From positions 2,999,290-3,063,289 of the forward strand of contig NZ_LR732707.1 of NCBI RefSeq assembly GCF_902506555.1: a stretch of DNA of 64,000 nucleotides, in the 5' to 3' direction. Position 1 is the stretch's first letter. Every line of letters starts with the position of its first letter. Of this stretch, positions 44,379-53,270 are shown piece after piece. Under the pieces are notes generated by a model. It did no database searches. It was not told where the DNA came from and saw only the letters and a list, made by a program, of their open reading frames with translations. Source of the DNA: Sphingorhabdus sp. 109 (lineage in GTDB: Bacteria > Pseudomonadota > Alphaproteobacteria > Sphingomonadales > Sphingomonadaceae). The position numbers and the translations under genes were made by a program.

Positions 44379-44708
44379 ATGGATTCGATTAAGGCAATAG
44401 AGGCGCTCGGTGCGCTCGCGCAGAATACCCGGCTCGATGTTTTTCGGCTGCTGGTCCGTCATGAACCGGCCGGCCTGCCGGCGGGAGAGATCGCCAGGCG
44501 GCTGGACGTTCCGCAAAATACCATGTCCTCGCATCTGGCCACCCTGTCGCGCGCCGATCTTGTCTCCTCGAAGCGCGACAGCCGCCTGATCATCTATCGC
44601 GCCAATCTCGCCGCGATGAACGGCCTCGTCGCCTTCCTGCTGGAAAATTGCTGTTCCGGCGAGGAATGCGCGCCCCTTACCAACCAACTCGAAAGGCTCT
44701 GCCAATGA
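44379..44708 (+). CDS. arsR: ArsR-family arsenic-responsive repressor
   Basis: A 109-residue winged-helix repressor (NTRLDVFRLLVRHEPAGLPAGEIARRLDVPQNTMSSHLATLSRADLVSSKRDSR). Cysteines sit near the C-terminus (ENCCSGEEC), an arsenite-binding arrangement seen in group-specific ArsR proteins. It opens a four-gene operon by ATGA overlap with arsI. The start at 44379 has a poor ribosome site. Confidence 0.92.
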   Translation: MDSIKAIEALGALAQNTRLDVFRLLVRHEPAGLPAGEIARRLDVPQNTMSSHLATLSRADLVSSKRDSRLIIYRANLAAMNGLVAFLLENCCSGEECAPLTNQLERLCQ

Positions 44709-45160
44709 AACGGATGCACATCCATGTCGGCGTGGATAATCTCGCCGCCTCGATCCAATTTTACTCTACGCTGTTTGACGCCGAGCCGACGGTGGTCAAA
44801 GATGATTATGCCAAATGGATGCTCGACGATCCGCGTGTGAATTTTGCCATCTCGTCGGAAGATCATGCGGCCAAGGGCATCGAGCATCTCGGTATCCAGA
44901 CCGAAAATCCGGAAGAACTTCAACAGGTCTTCACCCGCCTGCGCAAGGCCGACGCGCCCGTTCTGGAAGAGGGGCAGACCACCTGCTGCTATGCCCAGTC
45001 GGAAAAAAGCTGGATTGCCGATCCCGACGGCGTCGTCTGGGAAGCCTTTTACACCGACGGTGAATCCGTCGTCTATGGCGATTCGCCCGAACTGTCCGCC
45101 GTGTCGCGCAATGCTGCCGAAACCAGCTGCTACGCGCCTTCGAAAGCTGCCCTGTCATGA
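44705..45160 (+). CDS. arsI: ArsI-type C-As lyase/VOC protein
   Basis: A 151-residue VOC protein that would cleave the carbon-arsenic bond of trivalent organoarsenicals. The fit to ArsI is close: H5 (with H7), H61 and E113 match the Fe(II) ligands, and the vicinal C94-C95 in TTCCYAQSEKSW matches the arsenic-binding pair. The operon context supports this over CadI. It shares four-base overlaps with arsR and arsC. Confidence 0.88.
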   Translation: MKRMHIHVGVDNLAASIQFYSTLFDAEPTVVKDDYAKWMLDDPRVNFAISSEDHAAKGIEHLGIQTENPEELQQVFTRLRKADAPVLEEGQTTCCYAQSEKSWIADPDGVVWEAFYTDGESVVYGDSPELSAVSRNAAETSCYAPSKAALS

Positions 45161-45663
45161 GCGACAAAATCTATAACGCGCTGTTTCTCTGTACCGGCAA
45201 TTCCGCCCGCTCGATATTGGCGGAATCGATTTTGCAACGCGAAGGCAAGGGGCGGTTCAATGCCCTGAGTGCGGGCAGCAATCCGGCCGGACAGGTTCAT
45301 CCCTATGCGCTTGATCTGCTCGAAACCATGGGGCATCCGGTTGCGGGACTGCGCTCCAAGAACTGGGACGAATTTGCGGGACCCGACGCACCCGCGCTAG
45401 ACTTTGTCTTCACCGTTTGTGACAATGCCGCCGGCGAGACCTGTCCGGTCTGGCCGGGTCAGCCGATGACCGCTCATTGGGGCATAGCCGATCCCGCCGC
45501 AGCAACCGGCAGCGAGGCCGAGAAGCGGGCGGCCTTCACCGAAGCCTATCGGATGATGTTCAACCGGATCAGCCTGTTTCTGGCCTTGCCGCTGGAAAGC
45601 ATTGACAAGATGAGCCTGCAGAACCGGCTCCGGGAAATTGGCGCAGAGAAAATCGGAGTTTGA
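45157..45663 (+). CDS. arsC: Arsenate reductase, low-molecular-weight phosphatase type
   Basis: A 168-residue arsenate reductase of the LMW tyrosine phosphatase fold. The P-loop is FLCTGNSARS (C12 to R18, the CX5R motif), and the redox Cys pair would be in VFTVCDNAAGETCPVWPG (near 87-95). It reduces As(V) to As(III) for export by the ACR3 carrier encoded 3 bases later. Confidence 0.93.
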   Translation: MSDKIYNALFLCTGNSARSILAESILQREGKGRFNALSAGSNPAGQVHPYALDLLETMGHPVAGLRSKNWDEFAGPDAPALDFVFTVCDNAAGETCPVWPGQPMTAHWGIADPAAATGSEAEKRAAFTEAYRMMFNRISLFLALPLESIDKMSLQNRLREIGAEKIGV

Positions 45664-45666
45664 TAC

Positions 45667-46737
45667 ATGGCAACGCAACCCCTTGAAAGCCCGGCGGACG
45701 CCGGGCTCGGCCTGTTCGAAAAATGGCTGTCGCTCTGGGTCGGAGCCGCGATATTACTGGGACTCCTGATCGGCAATATGGCGCCCGACGCGGTCGCGAT
45801 CCTCGCCCGCCTCGAATATGCCTCGGTCAATCTCGTGGTTGCGGTGCTGATCTGGGCGATGATCTACCCGATGATGGTCGGCGTCGATTTTGCCAGCCTC
45901 AGGCATATCGGCGAAAAGCCGAAGGGCCTGTTCATAACCATCATTGTCAACTGGCTGATCAAGCCCTTCACCATGGCGGCGCTGGCGGTATTATTCTTCC
46001 AATATATATTTGCCGGGCTGATGTCCGCCGATGATGCGCAGCAATATATCGCCGGGCTGATCCTGCTCGGCGCTGCGCCCTGCACGGCGATGGTCTTCGT
46101 CTGGTCGCAGATGACCAGGGGTGATCCCGCCTATACCCTGGTGCAGGTGTCGGTGAACGATATCATCATGATTTTCGCCTTCGCGCCGATTGTTGCGCTG
46201 CTGCTCGGCGTTGCCGATATCGCCGTGCCGTGGCAGACTTTGCTGCTGTCGGTCCTACTCTATGTCGTCATTCCGCTGGTCGCCGGTGCGCTGACCCGCC
46301 GCACATTGCTGGCCCGGTCCAGCAGCGGGGAAGCGGCCGTCACCGCTTTTACCGACCGGGTCAAGCCTTTGTCCGTCTTGGGGCTGTTGCTGACGGTGGT
46401 GCTGCTGTTCGCCTTTCAGGCGCAGACCATCGTGACCCAGCCGCTGCTGATCGCGCTGATCGCGGTACCGATCATCATCCAGAGCTATGGCATATTCTTC
46501 GTCAGCTATGCCGCCGCCTGGGCGTGGAAAGTGCCGCATAATGTCGCCGCACCCTGCGCGCTGATCGGGACGTCCAATTTCTTCGAACTGGCCGTAGCCG
46601 TGGCCATCGGTGTGTTCGGACTGGGCAGCGGCGCGGCGCTCGCCACCGTGGTCGGCGTGCTGGTCGAAGTGCCGGTGATGCTGTCGCTGGTCGCCATAGC
46701 CAACCGGACCCGGAGCAAATTCGCGCCGGACGGATAA
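45667..46737 (+). CDS. acr3: ACR3-family arsenite efflux transporter
   Basis: A 356-residue inner-membrane carrier with about ten helices that extrudes arsenite. The conserved Cys is in [16 protein letters not shown] near residue 139, and [14 protein letters not shown] near 300 is the other ACR3 mark. It closes the arsR-arsI-arsC-acr3 operon. It would need no ArsA, which is absent. Confidence 0.95.
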   Translation: MATQPLESPADAGLGLFEKWLSLWVGAAILLGLLIGNMAPDAVAILARLEYASVNLVVAVLIWAMIYPMMVGVDFASLRHIGEKPKGLFITIIVNWLIKPFTMAALAVLFFQYIFAGLMSADDAQQYIAGLILLGAAPCTAMVFVWSQMTRGDPAYTLVQVSVNDIIMIFAFAPIVALLLGVADIAVPWQTLLLSVLLYVVIPLVAGALTRRTLLARSSSGEAAVTAFTDRVKPLSVLGLLLTVVLLFAFQAQTIVTQPLLIALIAVPIIIQSYGIFFVSYAAAWAWKVPHNVAAPCALIGTSNFFELAVAVAIGVFGLGSGAALATVVGVLVEVPVMLSLVAIANRTRSKFAPDG

Positions 46738-46760
46738 AGAGGCAAGCGTCCGGTCTGCTG

Positions 46761-47642
46761 TTACGCAAATTGTGCCGGGATCTCCGGATCGCTTGTATCG
46801 AGCAGAGGGATCGCGTCCTCCGGGAGACCGGCATAGGCGCTGGTCCAGCGGGCCACCCACTCGGGGTCCGTCACCTTGCCGGGATGATAGCCGGGCACCA
46901 GTGAGCGCAACATGGCGGGTGAGGCCTTCATCAGAAAGCGTATCACCATGGCCCAGAGCCGCAACCGGCTGGCCGGGCGGTTCCATAATCGGTCGCGTTT
47001 CAGCATGCGCCGATATCCCTTGCGGCTCGACCGGGCGACATGCCAGCTCGCGTAAACCAAACCCCAGGCGCGGGGCCAATATTGGCCATAGAGATGCTGA
47101 TAGAGATCATAAGCGACATTTTTATGCTCGGTTTCCTCCACCATGTGCCACAGGATCAGCGATGAAACCGAGGGATCGGCATCGTTGAACAGGTTGCGCC
47201 GGTCCCCGATCAGCCATTCGGTTATGCCCATGGTCATCGTTTCAAAACCGGCGGTATAGGCAAGACGCCACCGCAGGCTCTTGGTCTGGAACCGCTTGTA
47301 GTCCGCCGCCATTTCGCTTTCGACATCGGCCAGTTCCGGATAATTGCGTTTCAATATTTCATTATAGCGGCGGTGGTTCTGGAAGTGATTGCCTTCCTGC
47401 GCAATGAATCCGTGAACGTCCTGCTTCAGCTGCGGGTTGCTCGCTTTTTTCAGAGCCTCGCGGACCGTCTTGATCAGAAAAGGCTCAAGATAGGGCATGG
47501 TCAGAGACGCGCCGTTCGCCATATGGCTCCATTCCCGTCGATCCGGATGCCATGCCGGATCGATATTCTCGGCAAAGGCAAAGGGAATGGCGCGAACGAT
47601 GATCTCGCCGGACTGCGGCGGCTGTCTGGTCGGTGCGTTCAC
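46761..47642 (-). CDS. PF10118 family predicted metal-dependent hydrolase (ferritin-like)
   Basis: A 293-residue all-helical protein of the PF10118 family. Metal-binding Glu/His patterns are visible: FIAQEGNHFQNHRRY (near 84) and HMVEETEHKNVAYDLY (near 165), consistent with a ferritin-like dinuclear iron site. No reaction is established for the family. It starts with a GTG that overlaps the stop of the small membrane protein gene (GTGA), so it is translationally coupled to it and, through it, to padR. Confidence 0.82.
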   Translation of the reverse strand: MNAPTRQPPQSGEIIVRAIPFAFAENIDPAWHPDRREWSHMANGASLTMPYLEPFLIKTVREALKKASNPQLKQDVHGFIAQEGNHFQNHRRYNEILKRNYPELADVESEMAADYKRFQTKSLRWRLAYTAGFETMTMGITEWLIGDRRNLFNDADPSVSSLILWHMVEETEHKNVAYDLYQHLYGQYWPRAWGLVYASWHVARSSRKGYRRMLKRDRLWNRPASRLRLWAMVIRFLMKASPAMLRSLVPGYHPGKVTDPEWVARWTSAYAGLPEDAIPLLDTSDPEIPAQFA

Positions 47643-48139
47643 GCGCCGGACTCCAGCGATCTATATTTTTGCCAAGCGCCCCAGGCAAACAGGCCGAAGC
47701 CGATGTGAACAGCGATGATTGGCGGCCAGCCGAACAGATAAATGACATTGTTGACCGTCACATCGCCGCCAAAGGGGCCGCCGCCAAATTCCAGTCCCCT
47801 TGTGCCGAATAGGGCATTGGCAATGGCGGGCAGGGTGAACAGCCACGCATAGGTCAGGGAGGACCAGAACAGCCAGGTCTGACCTTTCGGCCCCAGCCGG
47901 ACAAAGGGCGCCGCAGCGGCCAGCGCGATGAGGATCAGGCCATTGGTGATGCCTTCGAGATGCGCCATGTTCCAAGCGCGGCGATCGCCGCCTATTTCCA
48001 CCGGAATGTCGGTAAACAGGGGCCACAGGTCAAGCGCTCCCAGCAGGAAGAAAAAATAGAGCCAGCCGCTCAGCGCCGCAGACAGCAACAGCCCGACCCC
48101 GTTCAAAACCAGCAAGGTCCGGCGTTTATCGCTCAGCAT
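47639..48139 (-). CDS. Four-helix membrane protein, styrene oxide isomerase-like
   Basis: A 166-residue inner-membrane protein with about four helices. The block AHLEGITNG (H60 and N66), followed later by TRGLEFGGGPFGGD, resembles the heme-binding and pore regions of styrene oxide isomerase, in which His58 and Asn64 are spaced the same way. The catalytic Tyr of that enzyme is not clearly aligned. The ATG at 48139 has GGGGAG and lies inside padR by 14 bases; a longer reading frame upstream only shadows padR. It is the middle gene of a coupled three-gene operon. Confidence 0.65.
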   Translation of the reverse strand: MLSDKRRTLLVLNGVGLLLSAALSGWLYFFFLLGALDLWPLFTDIPVEIGGDRRAWNMAHLEGITNGLILIALAAAAPFVRLGPKGQTWLFWSSLTYAWLFTLPAIANALFGTRGLEFGGGPFGGDVTVNNVIYLFGWPPIIAVHIGFGLFAWGAWQKYRSLESGA

Positions 48140-48728
48140 TTCTCGTCTCCCCCATGTCCATCGGAATGATATTTGTTGGTGTGGCCCGCGCGTCTGCCAG
48201 CGCGTCGGGATGCAGCTTTTCCAGCGCCTTGGTACACCAGTCCATCCATTCATGTTCCCATCGGATACCGACATCGAGCGCCAGTTGCCGCCCGAGATCT
48301 CCAAGCGAATTGCCATTTTCCAGCAGTTTCTGTTTCACCAGATACTCGGCGTGGCGGTCCTGATGCCGTTCTAGCCGCAACAGCAGATTGCGGCGCAGCG
48401 CATCCAGATCGATCGATTCAATGCCGTAGAGCTGCACCAGAAAATCATCCTTCAGAACCTGTGGTTCGGAGGGTTCGCGGGACCATTGCAGCAAGGCCGT
48501 TCGGCCTGCTTCAGTGATGGTGAAGACGATTCGGTTGGGTTTGCCGGACTGCTCGACTTCCTCGGCCCGGGCCAGGTCATTGTCCTTCATCTTTCCCAGT
48601 TCACGATAAATTTGCGAATGGCGTGCGCGCCAGAAAAAGCCGGTCTTCTCATCAAACTGCTTGGCAATGTCATAGCCCGATTTTGGTCCGTCCGACAGGC
48701 AGACCAGAATTGCATATTTCAGGGACAT
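48126..48728 (-). CDS. PadR-family transcriptional regulator
   Basis: A 200-residue PadR repressor: winged helix at 1-90 (AILVCLSDGPKSGYDIAKQFDEKTGFFWRARHSQIYREL) and a helical C-terminal dimer domain. PadR proteins respond to phenolic or cytotoxic compounds. The ATG at 48728 follows GGAGAG; upstream codons read through its own operator. It is first in the operon with the membrane protein and PF10118 genes. Confidence 0.9.
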   Translation of the reverse strand: MSLKYAILVCLSDGPKSGYDIAKQFDEKTGFFWRARHSQIYRELGKMKDNDLARAEEVEQSGKPNRIVFTITEAGRTALLQWSREPSEPQVLKDDFLVQLYGIESIDLDALRRNLLLRLERHQDRHAEYLVKQKLLENGNSLGDLGRQLALDVGIRWEHEWMDWCTKALEKLHPDALADARATPTNIIPMDMGETRNAER

Positions 48729-48739
48729 CCCGTCTCTCC

Positions 48740-48761
48740 AATATTCTACTAGTGGAATATT
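48740..48761. promoter_or_regulatory. PadR operator candidate
   Basis: AATATTCTAC-TA-GTGGAATATT is a 22-bp inverted repeat with one mismatch, 11 bases upstream of the padR start. It points to autorepression of the operon. Confidence 0.75.
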
Positions 48762-48929
48762 AATATGACACAAGTTGCATATAAGTCAAGCCAGTCTGGT
48801 GAAAGAGTTCCGCGCGCCTGTATCTGCCAGCTCGGCTGCTCACGCCTCATGTTGAAGTCCCGGAAATCCGGCATATTTCCAAATTTCTCAATTATGATTT
48901 GACAGCTTGAGTGACAGTTGATTATTTAA

Positions 48930-48955
48930 GAATGAGAATCATTCGCATTATCATT
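48930..48955. promoter_or_regulatory. Fur box upstream of the TonB receptor
   Basis: GAATGAGAATCATTCGCATT with ATCATT following matches the Fur consensus GATAATGATAATCATTATC in overlapping frames. It lies 18 bases before the receptor start, so the operon should be derepressed under iron limitation. Confidence 0.75.
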
Positions 48956-48972
48956 AATCAGGGGCACAATTC

Positions 48973-51222
48973 ATGAAACCGAACTTTCGTCATCGGGGGA
49001 CTGCATTTACATGCAGTTTTCTGGCACTAGGCTTTTCCCACACGGCGATGGCCGCGGGTGACGATGCTGCCGGTTTCGCGGATGACAACACGATCACGGT
49101 CACGGCGACCCGTGCGCCCGTGGATGTCGCGGATGCACCGGCCACGGTCACGGTCATCGACGAGGAGCAGATCGCCGATGAAATGGCGACCGATGTCCGC
49201 GATATCGTTCGCTTTGAACCGGGTGTAACGGTGCGCCGTGCTCCCGCGCGCTTCGGCGCGGCGCTCGGCACCACAGGCCGGGCCGGCAACGAGGATTTCA
49301 ATATCCGCGGTATTGGTGGCAACCGGGTGCTTATTCAGGTCGATGGCATTCGTTCTCCCCAGGGCTATACTTTCGGCGCGCAGGAAGTCGGGCGCGGCAA
49401 TGCGACCGACGTCGGCCTGATCAAGTCGGTCGAGATCCTGCGCGGTCCGGCCTCGGCGCTCTATGGCAGCGACGGGCTGTCCGGTGCGGTCAGCTTCATC
49501 ACTTCCGACCCCGTGGACTTCATCAGCGACGGCAACAGCTTTGGCGGCTTTGCCCGGGCGCAATATAGTTCCGAGGATCAGGAATTTTCCGAGACCATAG
49601 CGCTGGCTGGCCGAACGGGCGATTTTTCGGCCATGCTGGCCTATTCGCGGCGGGATTTCGAAGAGCTGGACAACAAGGGCACGATCGACACGGAAGACGC
49701 GACCCGCACCACCCCCAATCCGCAGGAGGGCGAGTCCAACGCCTTTCTCGGCAAGCTGGTCTGGGACAATGGCACCCACAAGCTTCGTCTGACCGGCGAA
49801 TATCTCGAACGCGAGATTTCCTCGGACATATTGTCGGGCCGTGGTCCGGTCTTTCTGTTCGGCCCCACGCCGAGTTGGATCGTCGACAATCTGACGGCAC
49901 TGGATGAAACCAAGCGCAGCCGCGTGTCGCTCGACTATACCTATGATGCCGGTGAAGAAGGGTCCGGCTTTATCGACTATGCCCATCTCGCCGCTTATTG
50001 GCAGGACGGGACCGACCGGCAATTTGCGCTAGAAGAGCGAACGCCGACCTCTTCTACGCCGCGCCCGGACCGGGAACGGCTGAACACATTTGACAATGAA
50101 GTTATCGGTGCGGTTGCCGAATTCCGCTCGACCTTCAGCACCGGCGCGGTCAAGCATACGATCACCTTTGGTGGCGATATCAGCAAGACCGAGCAGGATG
50201 GTCTGCGCGACGGCACCGAGCCGCCGTTCGGAGAGGTCTTTCCGAGCCGGGCCTTTCCGAAGACGGATTTCACACTCGGCGGCTTCTATATCGGCGACGC
50301 GATCGAATTTGCCGATGGTATGGTGACGCTTTATCCGGCGCTACGCTACGATTTTTACGATCTGAACCCGACCGACGATCCGCTGCTGCCGAGCTTTACG
50401 CCGAGCGCGCAGGACGGATCGAAACTGTCGCCCAAGCTTGGCGCGGTGGTCAAACTCGGCGATATTCGCCTGTTCGGCAACTATGCTCGCGGTTTCCGCG
50501 CGCCGACGCCCAGCCAGGTCAATAATTTCTTTGAAAATCTCGCCTTCGGCTACACATCGGCGGCCAATCCCGATCTCGGACCGGAAACCAGCGACAGTTT
50601 CGAGGCCGGTATCCGCTATGCAACCGACAAGGTCGGATTGTCGCTGACCGCCTTCACCGCCGACTATTCCGACTTCATCAGTCAGGAAGTTGTCGGCGGC
50701 AGCTTCACGCCAACCGATCCGGCGATCTACCAGTTCATCAATCTCGATGATGTGACGGTCAAGGGTGTCGAGGCCAAGGCCAGCTATGAAGCCGACAACG
50801 GCTTCCGCGCCCGCTTCGCCGTTGCTTTTGCCGACGGCACGGTGAAGTCACCGAACAATCCGCCGGCATCGCTGGGTACGGTTGATCCGATCAACGCTAT
50901 ATTGGGTCTGGGTTATCGCGAACCGACCGGTGCCTTCGGGGGCGAGCTGATCTTCAGCTATAATGCGCAGAAGGAATTTAACGAAACCACCGGCGTATGC
51001 AGCGCAGCCTGCTTCCGACCGGATGAATCGCTGATCGTCGACGCCACGGCCTATGTCCGGATCGCCGAGAATTTCAAATTGCGGGCCGGCATTTTCAACA
51101 TCACCGACAAGAAATACTGGGTCTGGAGCAGCGTCCGGGGGCTGGAGGCAACATCACCGATCATCGACGCCTTCACGCAGCCGGGCCGCAACGCCAGCGT
51201 TTCGCTCAGCATATCATTCTAA
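48973..51222 (+). CDS. TonB-dependent receptor, heme/hemoprotein type
   Basis: A 749-residue outer-membrane receptor with signal peptide (ends AMA-AG) and TonB box region TITVTATR. The plug (residues about 45-170) has VEILRGPASALYGSDGLSGAVSF. The barrel has the FRAP motif (GFRAPTPSQVNNFFEN, near 513) and the NPDL motif (ANPDLGPETSDSFEAGIRY), which together typify heme receptors of the HmuR/ShuA group. The C-terminus ends in SISF. A Fur box precedes it. It heads a four-gene operon. Confidence 0.9.
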   Translation: MKPNFRHRGTAFTCSFLALGFSHTAMAAGDDAAGFADDNTITVTATRAPVDVADAPATVTVIDEEQIADEMATDVRDIVRFEPGVTVRRAPARFGAALGTTGRAGNEDFNIRGIGGNRVLIQVDGIRSPQGYTFGAQEVGRGNATDVGLIKSVEILRGPASALYGSDGLSGAVSFITSDPVDFISDGNSFGGFARAQYSSEDQEFSETIALAGRTGDFSAMLAYSRRDFEELDNKGTIDTEDATRTTPNPQEGESNAFLGKLVWDNGTHKLRLTGEYLEREISSDILSGRGPVFLFGPTPSWIVDNLTALDETKRSRVSLDYTYDAGEEGSGFIDYAHLAAYWQDGTDRQFALEERTPTSSTPRPDRERLNTFDNEVIGAVAEFRSTFSTGAVKHTITFGGDISKTEQDGLRDGTEPPFGEVFPSRAFPKTDFTLGGFYIGDAIEFADGMVTLYPALRYDFYDLNPTDDPLLPSFTPSAQDGSKLSPKLGAVVKLGDIRLFGNYARGFRAPTPSQVNNFFENLAFGYTSAANPDLGPETSDSFEAGIRYATDKVGLSLTAFTADYSDFISQEVVGGSFTPTDPAIYQFINLDDVTVKGVEAKASYEADNGFRARFAVAFADGTVKSPNNPPASLGTVDPINAILGLGYREPTGAFGGELIFSYNAQKEFNETTGVCSAACFRPDESLIVDATAYVRIAENFKLRAGIFNITDKKYWVWSSVRGLEATSPIIDAFTQPGRNASVSLSISF

Positions 51223-51241
51223 TTGCAGGGGGAGAATAAAG

Positions 51242-52273
51242 ATGAAGACGAAATTGACGACACTTTGGGGAACAGCCCTGTTTGCGCTGGCCATGGCGAC
51301 ATCACCGGCGCTGGCCGCAGGCGACCAGCCGCACCTGGTGGCGACGACTGCGCAGGTGTCCTTCGAACAGGACCGCGCCGACATTTTGGCGATGGCGGGA
51401 GACTATAAGGTCAAATTCGATATGGCGGAAACCACATCATGGCGGGACGATTACGAACCGATCAAGGCGAAAATTTCCGGCGGCCATGAAAGTGTCCGCG
51501 TGATCAAGGATACCGGCCGGGAAATCGTTTTGCAGCATCTTCTGGTCGCCGAACATGAGGGCAATACGTTTATCATCAAGCACTGGCGTCAGGACTGGGT
51601 CTATGAACCGGCCAAGGTGCTGGTCTATGCCGGGGCCGGAAAATGGGTGAACAGGGATGTTCCGGAATCCGAACGCCAGGGCAGCTGGTCGCAAACCGTC
51701 TGGCAGGTCGACGACAGCCCCCGCTATGGCGGTGTCGGCCAATGGCAGACAGTCAACGGCGTCCGCAGCTGGACCAGCGACTGGACCGCCCGCCCTCTGG
51801 CCCGCCGCGACGCGGTGCGCGATCCGGTCTATGACCATTATCAGGCGATCAACCGGCACCAGCCGATGCCCGGTGGCTGGATCCACTGGCAGGACAATAC
51901 AAAGATGAAGACGGTCGACGGCAAGGCCGTTCCCTATGTCCAGGAATCGGTGCTCAACACATACACGAAATTCGACGGCTATAGCGTCAGCGCGGCGGAT
52001 GACTATTGGGCGAAAACCAGAGGCTATTGGGAGCAGGTGCGGGCAGAGTGGGATGCCGCGATCGCTGTTCATGGCGGCGTGACCGTCGAGGAGGAAGCGC
52101 AGACCGGAACCGTCATAAGTGCGCGCCTTTTGTCCATGGGTACGGAAATTGCCGATGGAACGTTGACCGAAACTGCAGCGGTCGACGAAGCGCGGGCGCT
52201 GATACGGGACGCAACCAGTAAGCAACCGTCCCAGGCCGCTGCACAGACAGCTCCAGCATCAGCAGACTATTGA
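51242..52273 (+). CDS. DUF6607 family secreted protein
   Basis: A 343-residue exported protein (signal peptide to ALA-AG) of the DUF6607 family. Visible blocks are HLLVAEHEGNTFIIKHWRQDW, KWVNRDVPESERQGSWSQTVWQVDD and the aromatic-rich YGGVGQWQTVNG. Members sit beside TonB receptors, so a heme or iron-related periplasmic role is inferred. GGGGGAG precedes the ATG. Its stop overlaps the next start by one base. Confidence 0.75.
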   Translation: MKTKLTTLWGTALFALAMATSPALAAGDQPHLVATTAQVSFEQDRADILAMAGDYKVKFDMAETTSWRDDYEPIKAKISGGHESVRVIKDTGREIVLQHLLVAEHEGNTFIIKHWRQDWVYEPAKVLVYAGAGKWVNRDVPESERQGSWSQTVWQVDDSPRYGGVGQWQTVNGVRSWTSDWTARPLARRDAVRDPVYDHYQAINRHQPMPGGWIHWQDNTKMKTVDGKAVPYVQESVLNTYTKFDGYSVSAADDYWAKTRGYWEQVRAEWDAAIAVHGGVTVEEEAQTGTVISARLLSMGTEIADGTLTETAAVDEARALIRDATSKQPSQAAAQTAPASADY

Positions 52274-52689
52274 TGCCGGGGCCGATATCCGCATTTGCGC
52301 AATCGCTGGCCGCGACCCCCAAGATCGCCGCCTTGCCCGCTGCGCAAATGCGGATAATTGTCTCGATGCGGATTGCCGTGCTCGCGTGGCGCAAGCATCA
52401 GGACCCGAAACCCTATCTGGTCAAGCAACTGGGGGATGAAATCGCGGCCCGCCATTTCGCCCATATCATCGAATTGATGAGCGATTGCTGGCCCGAGCCG
52501 GTGGCCGTGCACCGGCCCTGCTGCCAGCAGACAAGCTATGACGAGATGCTGATGCTCGATCTGACAACGGCGGCGGTTCAGCGGGAACCGGAACATTTCC
52601 ATGGCCTGCTCGGGGAGATGATTGGCCGGTCGGACCGGCAGAAGCTGCATCTCGCCTTCACCAAATTTGCCGGCCGGTTCCAGCGCTAA
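52273..52689 (+). CDS. Cysteine-containing hypothetical protein of the Fur-regulated operon
   Basis: A 138-residue soluble protein I do not recognise. It is helical and carries C72 and C83-C84 with H61, H64 and H80 close by (DCWPEPVAVHRPCC), a possible iron or heme-binding cluster. It begins within the DUF6607 stop (TGATG) and ends 11 bases before the PepSY gene. Conserved linkage would make it part of heme handling, but that is inference. Confidence 0.7.
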   Translation: MPGPISAFAQSLAATPKIAALPAAQMRIIVSMRIAVLAWRKHQDPKPYLVKQLGDEIAARHFAHIIELMSDCWPEPVAVHRPCCQQTSYDEMLMLDLTTAAVQREPEHFHGLLGEMIGRSDRQKLHLAFTKFAGRFQR

Positions 52690-52700
52690 GGAAATATTGC

Positions 52701-53255
52701 GTGAATAAAGTCAAAACCCGGAACCTGCTGATACTGGTTCATCTGTTCCTTGCCGCCTTTCTGGCACCCTCCTTTCTGCTGGTCGGCATTACCGGCGCGC
52801 TCAAGCTTGCGGGGGTGGAAGCGTCGATCGAGGATATTCCGATTGAACTGCCCGCCGATACGCAGATCGATCCGGACAGCCCGACGCTGACACAGGATAT
52901 CGGCGCTGTTCTCGCGGCGCAGGGCATTGATCTGGACATCGAAAGCGTTCGCAGCCGGGACGGAAAGATGACCACCCGGCCGACCTCGCGGACCTTTGCG
53001 CGGATCAACGAGACGCCTGATGGTCTGGAGGCATCGCTGCACAAGCCCGGCTTTCAATATGCGATGATGGAATTGCACAAGGGCCACGGCCCCGCGCTGT
53101 TCAAATCCTATCAGCTGATCGCGGGCATCGCCCTGTTTCTGGTCATTGTCGGCGGTCTGGTCGTCGGGCTGATGGCGCGCGCCTATCGCCGCAAGACGCT
53201 TGTTTCGCTGGCGATCGGTACCATGGCCTTCTGGGCGCTCGGATTCGCGATCTGA
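52701..53255 (+). CDS. PepSY-type membrane protein
   Basis: A 184-residue inner-membrane protein. A helix at 8-36 is followed by a soluble PepSY-like domain (about 40-130) and two helices at the C-terminus (IAGIALFLVIVGGLVVGLMA and LVSLAIGTMAFWALGFA). PepSY-TM proteins often accompany siderophore or heme receptors and may reduce or release iron. It is the last gene of the Fur-controlled operon. Confidence 0.75.
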   Translation: MNKVKTRNLLILVHLFLAAFLAPSFLLVGITGALKLAGVEASIEDIPIELPADTQIDPDSPTLTQDIGAVLAAQGIDLDIESVRSRDGKMTTRPTSRTFARINETPDGLEASLHKPGFQYAMMELHKGHGPALFKSYQLIAGIALFLVIVGGLVVGLMARAYRRKTLVSLAIGTMAFWALGFAI

Positions 53256-53270
53256 TCCGCCCGGCGCAAT

